This document shows, piece by piece, positions 26,862 to 36,004 of a stretch of 64,000 bases of DNA (positions are counted from its first letter, which is position 1; the number at the start of each line of letters is the position of its first letter). The notes beneath the pieces were generated by a model. The model was not told where the DNA came from. It saw nothing but the letters and a program-made list of their open reading frames with translations, and ran no database searches. A program made the position numbers and the translations under genes. Where the stretch lies: the NCBI RefSeq assembly GCF_000220255.1, contig NZ_GL982513.1, positions 1 through 64,000 of the forward strand, written 5' to 3'. The stretch is from Prevotella pallens ATCC 700821 (lineage in GTDB: Bacteria > Bacteroidota > Bacteroidia > Bacteroidales > Bacteroidaceae).

Positions 26862-27095
26862 CTGTTATATTTTTATTTATGTTTACCTATTATTATAGAT
26901 ACGTCCTATGGATTATATGTAGAAGAAGTTTATTGTCATAACTACATTTTTTCGTTGTGGTCTCTTGCTTTTATGTGGTATATTTCATCTTTATTCCCAT
27001 TGTATAGTCCGCCTATACCTTCTAAAAAGAATACAAAAACAGCTCATATAAAAGGCAAAAAAACTACATAAGTATCTTTTAGGAACCACCTATAA
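26862..27095 (-). other. Long, apparently structured leader upstream of metK
   Basis: About 230 nt lie between the predicted start of transcription and the metK ATG. In the RNA, UUGC plus UUUUAU (near 27046-27060) can pair with AUAAAA plus GCAA (near 26966-26977). GUAUAG/CUAUAC forms an apical hairpin (about 27002-27020), and GUGGU near 27090 pairs with ACCAC near 26957. AUGUAG/CUACAU closes a second stem nearer the start codon. No known SAM riboswitch class is recognised. It could be a cis-regulatory leader, an independent small RNA, or chance pairing. Confidence 0.4.
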
Positions 27096-27100
27096 GATTG

Positions 27101-27131
27101 CAAAGTTACAGTAACATATTCAGAAAACAAA
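27101..27131 (-). promoter_or_regulatory. Promoter of the metK operon
   Basis: Minus-strand TTTG (27128-27131), 19 bp, then TAACTTTG (27101-27108). Transcription would start near 27094, well before the metK ATG at 26861. Confidence 0.7.
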
Positions 27132-27177
27132 ATAAAACTGAAAAGATTTAGATTTTATTAAAACCTAATATTACAAT

Positions 27178-27891
27178 CTATTTATCACTCGCAACCCCTA
27201 AGGCTAAAATACTAATCTTAACATTTGAGGCTTTCATTAGTTCTTTTCCTACCGCTGTAAGTGTCGCCCCAGTGGTTATAATATCATCAATTAAAAGTAT
27301 ATGCTGATTATTTATCTTTTCGGGTACACATAGTTTAAAGGCGTTTTCCACATTTTTGGTACGTTCCCACATATCTTTTTGTGTCTGACTATCTACAAAC
27401 GATGTACGTTTAATTGTATCTTTCAAAATGGTTATCCCCGTTACAGCACTTACTCCGTGGGCTATTTCAAGACTTTGATTATAACCTCGCTGAATGGTAC
27501 GTCGTTTAGTGAGTGGCACTGGTAGTAAAGCTGTTATACCATCAAAGAAGTTTTGGGTTGCATATTCGGCAGCAATAAGGCGTCCAAATTGCTCACCTAT
27601 ATCTGGACGATCAAAGTATTTCAACTTATATATAAGGTAACTGGAAGCAGAGTTGGGCTTATAAAAGAAATAAGCTGCACATTTTTCTATAGGAATTCTA
27701 CCCCAAAAAAGTTGTGCAACTTCGTTATCCAAAGGCTGAAAATGACAGTTTGTGCGTGGTAAAGCTATGTTACAAGTCGCACAAAGTGGTTCCTCTGTTA
27801 TACTAAGTCTACGTCCACAAACTGCACAAGCACGAGGTGCAATAAGATCAAGCACCCTAGAGAAGAAGCTAATCTTCGTCATTGTCATCAA
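27178..27891 (-). CDS. ComF-family phosphoribosyltransferase-like protein
   Basis: 237 residues. An N-terminal four-cysteine zinc motif (CAVCGRRL...CATC, about 22-41) and a PRT domain with RRTIQRGYNQSLEIA and the PRPP loop HILLIDDIITTGATLTA (about 195-211) define ComF/GntX proteins. In transformable bacteria ComF helps handle imported single-stranded DNA; no phosphoribosyl transfer has been tied to it. It overlaps recX by 23 bp, so its start within recX is supported by this coupling. Together with YifB/ComM upstream in the window it is a second competence-type gene, though both are widespread without known competence. Confidence 0.9.
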   Translation of the reverse strand: MMTMTKISFFSRVLDLIAPRACAVCGRRLSITEEPLCATCNIALPRTNCHFQPLDNEVAQLFWGRIPIEKCAAYFFYKPNSASSYLIYKLKYFDRPDIGEQFGRLIAAEYATQNFFDGITALLPVPLTKRRTIQRGYNQSLEIAHGVSAVTGITILKDTIKRTSFVDSQTQKDMWERTKNVENAFKLCVPEKINNQHILLIDDIITTGATLTAVGKELMKASNVKISILALGVASDK

Positions 27892-28372
27892 TATCGTCTA
27901 CTATTGTTACATCGTCTATACACAACCGAATTATATCGAGTGTAAAACCTCTTCCCATTGCGTATTTTATAAGTTTCATAGAACGTTCATAATCGGTTTC
28001 CGCTTTTATGGTTAGATACTTACTTTTCAGTAGTGGGCGCAACACATTCAGATACTCTTGCGGTTCTATTTCGTCAAGAATAGGTTGAGAAATGCTTTGT
28101 GGAATATGTTTTTGCCACAGTGCTTGTTCTATCTTTCGCCGCCCCCATTTGTTGAATACTATTTTATCGCATACAAACGATCGTGTAAATCTTTCGTCAT
28201 CAATATATTTATAGTCTATGAGCTTGTCAATAATGCGTTCCTGTGCATCGGCTGCAATGCCCCATTTACGTAATTTCTCTACCATCTCGCCCGAGCAATG
28301 CTCGCCACGGGCACAAAGGTCGCCAAGCTTTCGTAAAGCTTCTTCTTCGGTTATTTGTTTTTTTTGCATCAT
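27869..28372 (-). CDS. recX: RecX-family regulatory protein
   Basis: 167 residues. Three-helix RecX repeats run through the protein: EEALRKLGDLCARGEHCSGEMVEKLRKWG, then IIDKLIDYKYIDDERFTRSFV, then KWGRRKIEQALWQKHIPQ, with a degenerate third repeat. RecX binds and usually restrains RecA filaments. It is not next to recA here, which is common in Bacteroidota. It overlaps both prmC (4 bp) and comF, so the three genes are translationally linked. Confidence 0.9.
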   Translation of the reverse strand: MMQKKQITEEEALRKLGDLCARGEHCSGEMVEKLRKWGIAADAQERIIDKLIDYKYIDDERFTRSFVCDKIVFNKWGRRKIEQALWQKHIPQSISQPILDEIEPQEYLNVLRPLLKSKYLTIKAETDYERSMKLIKYAMGRGFTLDIIRLCIDDVTIVDDIDDNDED

Positions 28373-29232
28373 AAACGTATAGCTTTTACAAATCGCTGCT
28401 TAGCAAATTGGTCGTTTCGCACCTCTATTCCAACATAGCCCAAAGCGTTTAGCATTGCCGAAACTTCATCTACAAAGCGGTAGTTGATTTCAAAATAGAG
28501 TTCACCATTGTGCGAAAGGGCTATCATTCCATATTCTGCTATGGCACGATAGAAGCGCAACGGATCGTTATTAGGTACGAAAAGAGCTATAGAAGGTTCG
28601 TAATTCAGCACGTTTGGAAGCATATCTACACGTTCATTCTCACAAATATAAGGTGGATTACTTACGATAACATCGAACATCTCTGAGGTTGGCACGAGTT
28701 GTAATGCATCTTTCATTTGAAAATTAACTGTAGCTCCCAACCTGATAGCATTGTCGCGGGCTATTAAAAGCGCCTCTGACGAAATATCGTAGGCAGACAC
28801 TACTGTATTAGACATATCCAACGAGAGAGTGATAGCTATGCAACCGCTCCCCGTCCCAACGTCTAATATACGCAAAGGAGTAGGTGGCTGTAGTGCACAG
28901 AATGAGTTATTATGAACATTTATAACCCATTCGCACAACATTTCTGTCTCTGGACGAGGTATTAGTACACCTGGAGCCACACAGAATTGTCGTCCACAAA
29001 ATGTAGTAGAGCCAAGAACATACTGCACTGGTTCGCCTTTTGCCAAGCGAGACATTATTTTTTCGAGATCGTTAGCATCGTCTGCTGATAATTGCGTAAC
29101 TTTGTCGGTATATATTTCGGGAAGTGTCAGTCCGTAACGTTCCTCTAAAACCATTCTGACAATGGCTTTCGCTTCGTCTAACGGATAGACATTCATAAGC
29201 TGTTTATACAGATTTTGATAGTTTGTATACAT
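28369..29232 (-). CDS. prmC: Peptide chain release factor N5-glutamine methyltransferase
   Basis: 287 residues from the ATG at 29232. It methylates the GGQ glutamine of release factors using SAM. The N-terminal helical domain is followed by the methyltransferase core with ILDVGTGSGCIAITL (SAM binding) and the catalytic IVSNPPYICENE motif. A longer reading starts at 29268, but a consensus promoter (TACCTTTG at 29238-29245) lies inside that extension, so I reject it. That puts the start codon at the transcript's 5' end or moves it to an inner ATG at 29196. Confidence 0.92.
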   Translation of the reverse strand: MYTNYQNLYKQLMNVYPLDEAKAIVRMVLEERYGLTLPEIYTDKVTQLSADDANDLEKIMSRLAKGEPVQYVLGSTTFCGRQFCVAPGVLIPRPETEMLCEWVINVHNNSFCALQPPTPLRILDVGTGSGCIAITLSLDMSNTVVSAYDISSEALLIARDNAIRLGATVNFQMKDALQLVPTSEMFDVIVSNPPYICENERVDMLPNVLNYEPSIALFVPNNDPLRFYRAIAEYGMIALSHNGELYFEINYRFVDEVSAMLNALGYVGIEVRNDQFAKQRFVKAIRL

Positions 29233-29237
29233 ATTTG

Positions 29238-29269
29238 CAAAGGTAGAAAATAAATGGAAATGAAACAAA
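29238..29269 (-). promoter_or_regulatory. Promoter of the prmC-recX-comF operon
   Basis: Minus-strand TTTG (29266-29269), 20 bp, then TACCTTTG (29238-29245). Transcription should start near 29231, practically on the ATG at 29232. The boxes lie inside the 5' end of the divergent ribD gene. Confidence 0.7.
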
Positions 29270-30261
29270 AAGATATAGATGAAATGTATATGCGCCGCTG
29301 TTTGCAGTTGGCAAAGAACGGCAGATTATTAGCAAAACCCAACCCTATGGTGGGTGCGGTAATAGTAAGTAGCGAGGGAAATATTATAGGAGAAGGCTAC
29401 CATGTGCGATACGGAGAAGGTCATGCAGAGGTTAATGCCTTTCGATCGGTACGCCCAAAAGATGAAAATCTACTATGCGAAGCCACTATATACGTAAGTC
29501 TTGAACCCTGTTCGCATTATGGAAAGACTCCACCTTGTGCCGATTTAATTGTTCGAAAGGGTATTCGCAGAATGGTTTGTGGCTGTGTAGACCCCTTTTC
29601 AGCAGTGCAAGGAAGAGGTATTGAGCACATTCGTAAGGCAGGAATAGATGTTACTGTGGGCGTGTTGGAGCACGAATGCCTAATGCTGAACCGTGAATTT
29701 ATAGTGCGAAACACAGAAAATAGACCCTACATATTGCTAAAATGGGCACAAACTGCTAATGGTTTCATAGGGTATTCGCAGGTTACGAGCGATAGAAAAG
29801 CCACTCTGCAGATATCTAATGCCGTTACAAAGATGCTCGTTCATAAGCTCCGTGCCGAGTACGATGCTATTCTTGTAGGGCGCAATACAGAGGAATTGGA
29901 ACACCCACGTCTTACGGTAAGAGAGTGGAATGGCAAGAATCCACAGAAAATAGTACTGTCGTCTACTTATAAAAATAATGGTTTTGTAGATGATGTTCTA
30001 TATGTTAATAGTCTGCAGCAGCTTATTGATACAATCAACCAACGCAATAATACAGAACAAAAAATATGTTCACTCATCGTAGAAGGTGGCGCACACACAC
30101 TTCAATCGTTTATAGATGCAGGCTTGTGGGACGAAATTCGTATAGAGACAGCCCCCTTTACTATAAGCAATGGTATTGCCGCTCCACATCTTCCAAATAA
30201 TATTGACATTGTGAAAAAAGAGTTTTATGGTAACACTATCGTTACTTATAAGCGTTTGTAA
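29254..30261 (+). CDS. ribD: Bifunctional riboflavin biosynthesis deaminase/reductase
   Basis: 335 residues. The N-terminal cytidine-deaminase-like domain (about 8-150) has the zinc motifs HAEVNAF and PCSHYGKTPPC. The C-terminal reductase domain (about 155-335) has LLKWAQTANGFIG, AILVGRNTEELEHPRLTVR and LIVEGGAHTLQSFIDAGLWDE. It performs the second and third steps of flavin synthesis. The first ATG (29254) is used; ATGs at 29260 and 29287 are alternatives. It is divergent from prmC and has a long empty region behind it. Confidence 0.95.
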   Translation: MEMKQKDIDEMYMRRCLQLAKNGRLLAKPNPMVGAVIVSSEGNIIGEGYHVRYGEGHAEVNAFRSVRPKDENLLCEATIYVSLEPCSHYGKTPPCADLIVRKGIRRMVCGCVDPFSAVQGRGIEHIRKAGIDVTVGVLEHECLMLNREFIVRNTENRPYILLKWAQTANGFIGYSQVTSDRKATLQISNAVTKMLVHKLRAEYDAILVGRNTEELEHPRLTVREWNGKNPQKIVLSSTYKNNGFVDDVLYVNSLQQLIDTINQRNNTEQKICSLIVEGGAHTLQSFIDAGLWDEIRIETAPFTISNGIAAPHLPNNIDIVKKEFYGNTIVTYKRL

Positions 30262-30726
30262 ACAAGTTTTTTTAAGAAGCAAAGAGGGTCAGCAGAGTTT
30301 CATTCTTAGGGAAACGAACTTTGTTTTGTCGCTTATGGCAGGTGCTAAGATACACAGAAGAAGAGCGGATTGTACGTGTAATGGTGTGAGTTACCGCATT
30401 TCTGACACCGAAAAAGAACAATCGCAGATAAGAAGAACGTGATAAATCACGCCTTTACAACTCGTCCGCCCCTTCGTTGTATATATATGGTTGTTTTACA
30501 AAGAGTAGTCGTGGTTTTATAAAGATAATCCCCCTAAAAAATAATAACTGCACTTTAACGATGCGAAGGCAACTCTTTTGTGGCGCAAAATCTACACTTT
30601 TACAGTGTAAAACAATAGGTTTTACAATACACTGATAATAAAACTGTAACACAATAGATATACTTATGAGAAACCTTTACACTTGTGTTGTGCATACTTT
30701 ACCTATCGTTTTACAATAAACGAGCG
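30262..30726. other. 465-bp gap with short palindromes
   Basis: No gene supported. A palindrome CGTGATAAATCACG lies at 30438-30451. A longer inverted repeat lies at 30603-30634 (CAGTGTA...TACACTG, with GTAAAAC/GTTTTAC inside), of the same flavour as the motif flanking the mobile element at 34417 and 50199. Confidence 0.5.
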
Positions 30727-32070
30727 TTATATCAGCACCGTATCTTTGCGTTTATAGAAGTCGGAAGTGATGTTAGCGATGGCTTCTGACACTTCTTTGC
30801 TAACATAAGAAAGGTTGCGTTGACCTTGAATAGACTTGATAAAAGTAAGCAGTTCGTAGCGAATACCTTCGCCATCGAGTTGATAGAAGTAGCGCTTATT
30901 GTCGCTTGGATTCTCTCTACGCACCTCAAAATAATCGGTTTTCCACCACGGAGCAGGCACGTAAATGTAGCCTTCGGTACCAGAAATAACAAGTTCGCCT
31001 TCCGATTTTATGCCTTGTCCGACCTTCAACGATGCCACTGCGTGGGGATAAATGAACGATATTTTAGTGAATGTATCGAAGTTTGGCGCATCGTCAATAA
31101 GGTGTGTGCAGATGGTTTTACGGGTATAGTCGGTTCCTAACAGCTGTAAAATTGGGAGAAGAGCCGTAGGTGCCCATGCGCAAAAACTGTTCCAAGTGAA
31201 TTGTAGTACTTCTTTATTCTCTGTATTGTAGTGCGAAAGACTCGTGCAAGTGGCATCAATGGAATATATCTTACCTATTTTCCCACTCTTTGCAAGCAGG
31301 CAAAGGCGATCGTATGCCATAGAATAAGCCGTTTTTATAGAGTCCATCAAGATTACTCCTTGCTCGTCTGCAATGCTGTTAAGTTCTTTCCACTCCTCGT
31401 TATTTAGTGAAATGGGCGATTCGCATAGCACGTGCTTCCCCTGTAACAAGGCTTCTTTGATGTGTGTATAATGTTTTTCGGGGTGCGAAATAATGTAAAC
31501 GGCATCTGAAACCTCGAGTAATGCAGCGTAATTGTCGGCAAAGAAAGGCACTGTTTCGTGTAAATTACCCAGATTCTGGTTGCTTTCTGCATACACACCA
31601 CTAATATTTATACCATTAACAAACTTACTTTCGCGTGCAAACTTGGTTATAATAGACGACTCGCCCACCAGTCCGATACGTATTTCGCATAGGTCTGAGC
31701 GCAATTCTGTACTGGAAATACCTTTCGTTCGCTCGAGATAGACTACCTTACAATACTCTGATAGGTAGTCAAACTTACCCCGCCAGTCTGAACCTACGGT
31801 AAAAATATCGACATTCATACGCTTTATGTCGTCTATTTTCTGCCCTTCGTACTCTTCAATCACTATTTCGTCAGCCAAACCAGTGGACCTTACGTTCTCT
31901 ATTCGCTCCACAAGTGATTGCTGAACGTTTATCTTTCCTCGTTCGCGATCGAAGGTATCGGCTGTTACACCCACTATTAAGTAGTCGCCTAATGCCTTTG
32001 CCCGTTCTAACAAACGCACGTGCCCTTTGTGCAATAAGTCGTAAGTTCCGTAGGTAATGACTTTTTTCAT
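30727..32070 (-). CDS. Fusion: glycerol-3-phosphate cytidylyltransferase-like + Gfo/Idh/MocA oxidoreductase
   Basis: 447 residues. Residues 1-130 are a TagD-like nucleotidyltransferase with GTYDLLHKGHVRLLERAK (HxGH at 14-17) and the C-terminal signature ERTKGISSTELR. That is the pattern of CTP:glycerol-3-phosphate cytidylyltransferases rather than FAD synthases. Residues 131-447 form a Gfo/Idh/MocA oxidoreductase: the Rossmann segment IRIGLVGESSI, HPEKHYTHIKEALLQGKHVLCESPIS (EKP motif changed to ESP), and a C-terminal beta domain with SGTEGYIYVPAPWW. One chain would thus make a CDP-activated polyol phosphate and oxidise or reduce a related sugar or polyol. It is 6 bp from the aminotransferase gene, so they form an operon. 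Confidence 0.85.
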   Translation of the reverse strand: MKKVITYGTYDLLHKGHVRLLERAKALGDYLIVGVTADTFDRERGKINVQQSLVERIENVRSTGLADEIVIEEYEGQKIDDIKRMNVDIFTVGSDWRGKFDYLSEYCKVVYLERTKGISSTELRSDLCEIRIGLVGESSIITKFARESKFVNGINISGVYAESNQNLGNLHETVPFFADNYAALLEVSDAVYIISHPEKHYTHIKEALLQGKHVLCESPISLNNEEWKELNSIADEQGVILMDSIKTAYSMAYDRLCLLAKSGKIGKIYSIDATCTSLSHYNTENKEVLQFTWNSFCAWAPTALLPILQLLGTDYTRKTICTHLIDDAPNFDTFTKISFIYPHAVASLKVGQGIKSEGELVISGTEGYIYVPAPWWKTDYFEVRRENPSDNKRYFYQLDGEGIRYELLTFIKSIQGQRNLSYVSKEVSEAIANITSDFYKRKDTVLI

Positions 32071-32076
32071 CGTTGT

Positions 32077-33156
32077 TTAAAGTTTGCCAATGTTGTGTAA
32101 TTCGTTGAATGCTGCTACAAGTGTAGAGTTATTTTCGGGTGTCAGTGCACCAATATGGCCTACTCGAAAGATAGTATCGCGCATATCACCACCGTTCGGA
32201 CAAATCCAGATACTATACTCGTCTTTAAGTGTTTCGAATATACTGAAAGCCGAATTGTTTAGTGGGTGCAGTGCCGTTACTGCGTTCGAAGGCGATTTTG
32301 TGATAAGTTCCAAAGGCAAATGGGCTATTTTCTGTCGGAAATCCATAGCCAAATTGCGTGTTCGTTCTATCTCTGCTGCAACTCCGCCAGTACGTTCTAT
32401 CTCTTTCAATCGGTAGTTAATTTGTCGCAATATACCCACAGCTGGAGTGAAAGGTGTTTGTCCTCGTTCGCCATTACGTAGTGCATCTTTTAAATTTAAA
32501 TACATACAGCGAACATTATTGCGTTCGATACGTTCGATAGCTCGTGGCGAAAGCACTATAATTGAAATACCTGGAGGACAAGCTAAAGCCTTCTGCGAAC
32601 CTGTAATCATAACGTCGGCACCCAATTGTTTCATATCAAACTCGTCGGCAAGAAACGAACTTATGGCATCGACAAGCAGGAAAAGATGGTTGCGACGGCA
32701 GAATTTGCTGATTAAATCAATGTCGTAATGCACGCCCGTAGAGGTCTCGCCAACATTCACAAGAAAGGCTGTGTAGCCCTGACCATCGTACTGCTCGAGC
32801 ATCTCGGCAGTGATTTGCTCGCCTATTTTCATCTTTATAACAGTGTGGGGAATGGCATACAATTCGCACAAATCAACAAAACGTTGTCCGAAACTACCTC
32901 CGTTTACCACCAAAACCTTATCGGCTGGAGTTAGAATATTCATTACTGATGCTTCCATAGAGGCTGTTCCTGAACCTGTTATGAATACCACACGAGCATC
33001 ATCGTCTGCTTTTGCAAACTCTTTCATTAGTTTTTCGTTCTCTTTCATAGTGGCAGAGAATTCTGAAGTACGAAAGTAAGGCACTTGTTCTGCACCTATT
33101 TCTCTTACTTTGTCAGCCGACATTACGGGCCCTATTGTGAAGTTTAGCATACTCAT
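32077..33156 (-). CDS. Class V aminotransferase (alanine-glyoxylate/2-AEP transaminase-like)
   Basis: 359 residues from the ATG at 33156 ([11 protein letters not shown]); longer readings run into the divergent gene's promoter and are rejected. The PLP fold type I features are [16 protein letters not shown] (phosphate cradle), LLVDAISSF (Asp that pairs with the pyridine nitrogen) and Schiff-base Lys189 in [14 protein letters not shown]. The family includes serine-pyruvate, alanine-glyoxylate and 2-aminoethylphosphonate transaminases. The substrate is not fixed by sequence; the neighbours suggest an amino-polyol or phosphonate-type building block for a surface glycan. Confidence 0.85.
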   Translation of the reverse strand: MSMLNFTIGPVMSADKVREIGAEQVPYFRTSEFSATMKENEKLMKEFAKADDDARVVFITGSGTASMEASVMNILTPADKVLVVNGGSFGQRFVDLCELYAIPHTVIKMKIGEQITAEMLEQYDGQGYTAFLVNVGETSTGVHYDIDLISKFCRRNHLFLLVDAISSFLADEFDMKQLGADVMITGSQKALACPPGISIIVLSPRAIERIERNNVRCMYLNLKDALRNGERGQTPFTPAVGILRQINYRLKEIERTGGVAAEIERTRNLAMDFRQKIAHLPLELITKSPSNAVTALHPLNNSAFSIFETLKDEYSIWICPNGGDMRDTIFRVGHIGALTPENNSTLVAAFNELHNIGKL

Positions 33157-33224
33157 AACTATATTATTATTATATAATGTGTGCAAAGTTACTGCTTTTT
33201 TTTCGCTTTGTCGGCTAATTAAAC

Positions 33225-33232
33225 TATCTTTG
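33225..33232 (+). promoter_or_regulatory. -7 box upstream of the CDP-glycerol phosphotransferase-like gene
   Basis: TATCTTTG, 18 bp before the ATG at 33251, predicts a start near 33239. The -33 region is weak. Confidence 0.5.
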
Positions 33233-33250
33233 CAGAAAAATACAAGTATA

Positions 33251-34300
33251 ATGCGCATTTTATTGTTCTGTGAAAACAAATATGCTGTGGATATTCTACA
33301 GCCTATCCAAACAGAGGCTAACAAAGAAGGAAACAACGATGTGCTGTGGTATGTACACCAAGAAAAGATACCAGATTTTCCATTAAAAGACTGCGTGAAA
33401 TGGACTAACAGCATACAGGAAAGTTTCGATTTCAGTCCAGAAGCCATATATGTACCAGGCAACATTGTACCTTATTATCTGCCTGGGGTAAAGATTCAAA
33501 TATTCCACGGCTATGCTGCAGAGAAGAAAGACCACTGGGTGATACGCCGTTATTTCGACATTTATTGCACGCAAGGACCCTACTTTACAAGTCATTTCAA
33601 GGCTTTGGCAAAAAAATATGGCGACTTCTCTGTGGTAGAAACAGGCTGGACACGCCAAGACTACATATTTGCACATCGCCATAACTTCGATAACGAGCGA
33701 ACAGAACTACTACAAGAGCACGCCTGCGAACGCATTGTGGTTTATGCACCAACATTCTCTCCAAAACTAACTTCCATTCCGTTTATCCTCAACGACCTGC
33801 GTAAGCTTGCCGACACACGCCGTGTTCTGATTATCATGAAACTACATCCACTGACCAAAACAGAATGGGTGGAAGCCTGTCGGGCACTTGCCGATAGTCA
33901 TAAAAACATTATAATGGTAGGCGAATTTGCCCTTACAAAATATCTTTTGATGGCTGATGTAGTGGTGAGCGATACCTCGTCTGCTATCTACGAGGCTCTC
34001 TTGATGGATAAACCAGTTATAACTCTAAATGCCATATCGAAAGATTTGTATTGGAAAAACATTACCGATGCTTCGCAACTGTGCGATGCTTACGACGATA
34101 TATTTACGAATAAAGAAATTGCCAACCTACGCAAATGGGTGATAAACAACTACGATCCTTACTTAGATGGGCGGTGTGCACAGCGCATGCTAGACGCTGC
34201 ACGCAACTATATAGCCCAATATGGAGTGCCAAAACAACGTAAACTGAATCTCTGGCGTAAGTATACCAGCATTAAAACCTTTGGAAAAATAAAGCGATAA
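33251..34300 (+). CDS. CDP-glycerol glycerophosphotransferase-like protein
   Basis: 349 residues from the ATG at 33251, chosen because the longer frame overlaps the divergent aminotransferase and contains the promoter. Teichoic-acid polymerase-type features are present: [21 protein letters not shown] (the HG motif near residue 89), VVYAPTF (about 165), IMKLHPLTK (about 198), and [22 protein letters not shown] (about 237-258). Such enzymes transfer polyol phosphates from a CDP donor to a glycan or lipid. There is no signal or membrane segment, so it acts at the inner face of the membrane. A CDP-donor synthase is encoded divergently, 1.1 kb away, making a matched pair. Whole teichoic acids are not known in Prevotella, so a phosphopolyol decoration is more likely. 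Confidence 0.82.
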   Translation: MRILLFCENKYAVDILQPIQTEANKEGNNDVLWYVHQEKIPDFPLKDCVKWTNSIQESFDFSPEAIYVPGNIVPYYLPGVKIQIFHGYAAEKKDHWVIRRYFDIYCTQGPYFTSHFKALAKKYGDFSVVETGWTRQDYIFAHRHNFDNERTELLQEHACERIVVYAPTFSPKLTSIPFILNDLRKLADTRRVLIIMKLHPLTKTEWVEACRALADSHKNIIMVGEFALTKYLLMADVVVSDTSSAIYEALLMDKPVITLNAISKDLYWKNITDASQLCDAYDDIFTNKEIANLRKWVINNYDPYLDGRCAQRMLDAARNYIAQYGVPKQRKLNLWRKYTSIKTFGKIKR

Positions 34301-34416
34301 ACGTTGCAATAGTACACAAAAATATAGCGTAAACGAGACGTAAAAAAGCGTAAATATTCTTCAAGCAATAATTATCTTGTAACTATCTCATTATCAACGC
34401 AAAGTAAAAACCATTG

Positions 34417-34453
34417 TTTTGCATTGTAAAAACCACCTTTTTGCAATGCAAAA
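34417..34453. repeat. GTAAAAACCACC repeat, left flank
   Basis: TTTTGCATTG (34417-34426) pairs with CAATGCAAAA (34444-34453). The stretch starting GTAAAAACCACCTTTTTGC matches 26 of 29 bases of the copy at 50199, in the same orientation. Confidence 0.7.
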
Positions 34454-34599
34454 TATAGGTTTTTGTGTTGTAACTAATTAATGAAAAAGAAGAGATATCG
34501 AAGCTGATGTAAACTAACTGATAATGAGAGAGAAACGAAATGATTTGCATAATACTGCTCTGTTTGTAAAGGGCAGGAATATGCAGATTTAGGCAGAAG

Positions 34600-34664
34600 T
34601 TCAGTTACCAGAGCGTTACCTTGTTTTGATGTAGGTAACGATGGTATAGCATTCGGTAACTGAA
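34600..34664. repeat. Nested inverted repeats near the integrase
   Basis: Outer arms TTCAGTTACC (34600-34609) and GGTAACTGAA (34655-34664) are perfect complements. Inner arms CGTTACC and GGTAACG lie inside them. Repeated GGTAAC cores beside an integrase gene suggest recombinase arm-binding sites or an operator. GTTACCTTG here recurs inverted at 50146-50154 beyond the other end. Confidence 0.5.
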
Positions 34665-34762
34665 TTATTTTCGCTAGTGTGGCTGTTGCTTTGGTCAGCA
34701 GTTTTCTGCGTATGTGAGGAACGCTTTAATTCGGGTAATTTTGCCCACAAATATTAAAGCGT

Positions 34763-35992
34763 ATGAAAACAGAGAAAATGAAGGTGTTGCTCTACCTTAA
34801 AAAGAGCGGGCTTGACAAATCGGGGAAAGCTCCGATTATGGGACGTATTACCATTGGGCGTTCCATTGCCCAGTTCAGTTGTAAACTCTCCTGCAATCCT
34901 GACTTATGGAATTCACGTGAGAGCAGAATGGATGGCAAGAGCCGTGAGGCGGTAGAAATTAATGGGAGATTGGAGAATCTGTTGCTTTCCATTCAATCTG
35001 CCTATCAGTCGCTAATTGCCAAAGGACAGCCATTTGATGCAACTGATGTAAAGGAACTGTTTCAAGGCAGTGTACAGGCAAGATGTATGCTTATCGAGAG
35101 GCTGGATATGCTCATCAAGGAGAAGGAAAGCCATATCGGTATAGACATCAAGGAAGGGTCTATGTACGCCTATCATTCCACTCGGAAACGATTACAGGAG
35201 TTCATTCAGAGGAGGTATCATGTTTCGGATTTGGCTTTCTCGCAGCTTACAGAAAGCTTTATCTATGAGTTGCAGGCGTTCTGTCTCGGTGATCTCGGTC
35301 ATCAGCAAAGCACATTTTTCAGAGTTGCAGCAGATTTGAAGACCGTCTGCAGGCTAGCTTATCGTGAGGGGTTGGCTGATACGCTTCTGTTTGACAAAGT
35401 CCATATAGAACGGGGAGACAAGAAAGCGCCCAAGACTCTCGACCAAGAAGCATTGGACAAGTTGAAGGCACTCCGTTTTGATGAATTGGAAGAAGAAATG
35501 GAAACCGCTCGTGATGTGTTTCTCTTCGCCTGTTATACCGGTGCAGCCTATTGTGATTTGATAGAACTAAGCAAGAAGCATCTTATCCGTGACGATGAGG
35601 ATTGTCTTTGGTTAAAGTTCAACCGACAGAAGACAGGTGTGCTTTGTCGTATCAAGCTATTGCCCGAAGCAGTTCAATTAATACAGAAAATGCACAGCGA
35701 TGAAAGGGAAACACTGATCCCTTACTTCAAATATTCCACTTATCAGTCCTGTCTCAAAGCCTTGCGATTACGGTCAGACATTTCTTTTCCCTTTACTACG
35801 CACACTGCAAGGCATACCTTTGCCACACTTATCACATTGGAGCAGGGCGTACCTATTGAAACGGTGAGCAAGATGCTCGGACATACGAACGTAAGTATGA
35901 CCGAACGTTATGCAAAAGTAACACCGCAGAAACTCTTTGAGGAGTTTAACCGTTTCCTTTCTTTCACCGAAGATTTGCGTTTAACCATTTAA
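34763..35992 (+). CDS. Tyrosine recombinase (integrase 1)
   Basis: 409 residues. An N-terminal Arm-type DNA-binding domain (about 5-95, KVLLYLKKSGLDKSGKAPIMGRITI) is followed by a SAM-like core-binding domain (about 115-220) and the catalytic domain. The catalytic motif HTARHTFAT (HxxR) and nucleophile Tyr in MTERYAKVT are present. The first catalytic Arg position (usually TGLRxxD) reads YTGAAYCDL, so it is missing, as in the CTnDOT integrase. It is the first gene inside the element and lies 12 bp before a second recombinase; both may be needed for integration. Its -7 box overlaps a putative attachment core. Confidence 0.92.
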   Translation: MKTEKMKVLLYLKKSGLDKSGKAPIMGRITIGRSIAQFSCKLSCNPDLWNSRESRMDGKSREAVEINGRLENLLLSIQSAYQSLIAKGQPFDATDVKELFQGSVQARCMLIERLDMLIKEKESHIGIDIKEGSMYAYHSTRKRLQEFIQRRYHVSDLAFSQLTESFIYELQAFCLGDLGHQQSTFFRVAADLKTVCRLAYREGLADTLLFDKVHIERGDKKAPKTLDQEALDKLKALRFDELEEEMETARDVFLFACYTGAAYCDLIELSKKHLIRDDEDCLWLKFNRQKTGVLCRIKLLPEAVQLIQKMHSDERETLIPYFKYSTYQSCLKALRLRSDISFPFTTHTARHTFATLITLEQGVPIETVSKMLGHTNVSMTERYAKVTPQKLFEEFNRFLSFTEDLRLTI

Positions 35993-36004
35993 CCAAGATT
36001 TTTT

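Larger units (their letters stand above)
34301..34762. other. Left junction region of the mobile element
   Basis: 462 bp without a gene. It holds a GTAAAAACCACC-type repeat (34417-34453) and nested inverted repeats (34600-34664). It also holds GTAATTTTGC at 34735-34744, which both fits the GTANNTTTGC core reported for CTnDOT-type attachment sites and forms the -7 box (TAATTTTG) for the integrase gene. The element boundary lies somewhere here. Confidence 0.5.

Noticed and set aside
26862-27095. SAM-I or SAM-II riboswitch
   Set aside because: I could not find the conserved core of either class; only unassigned helices are present.
33110-33250. N-terminal extension of the CDP-glycerol transferase-like protein
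   Set aside because: It overlaps the start of the divergent aminotransferase gene and contains the -7 box.
33157-33465. N-terminal extension of the aminotransferase
   Set aside because: It antiparallels the coding start of the divergent gene and adds no fold-consistent residues.
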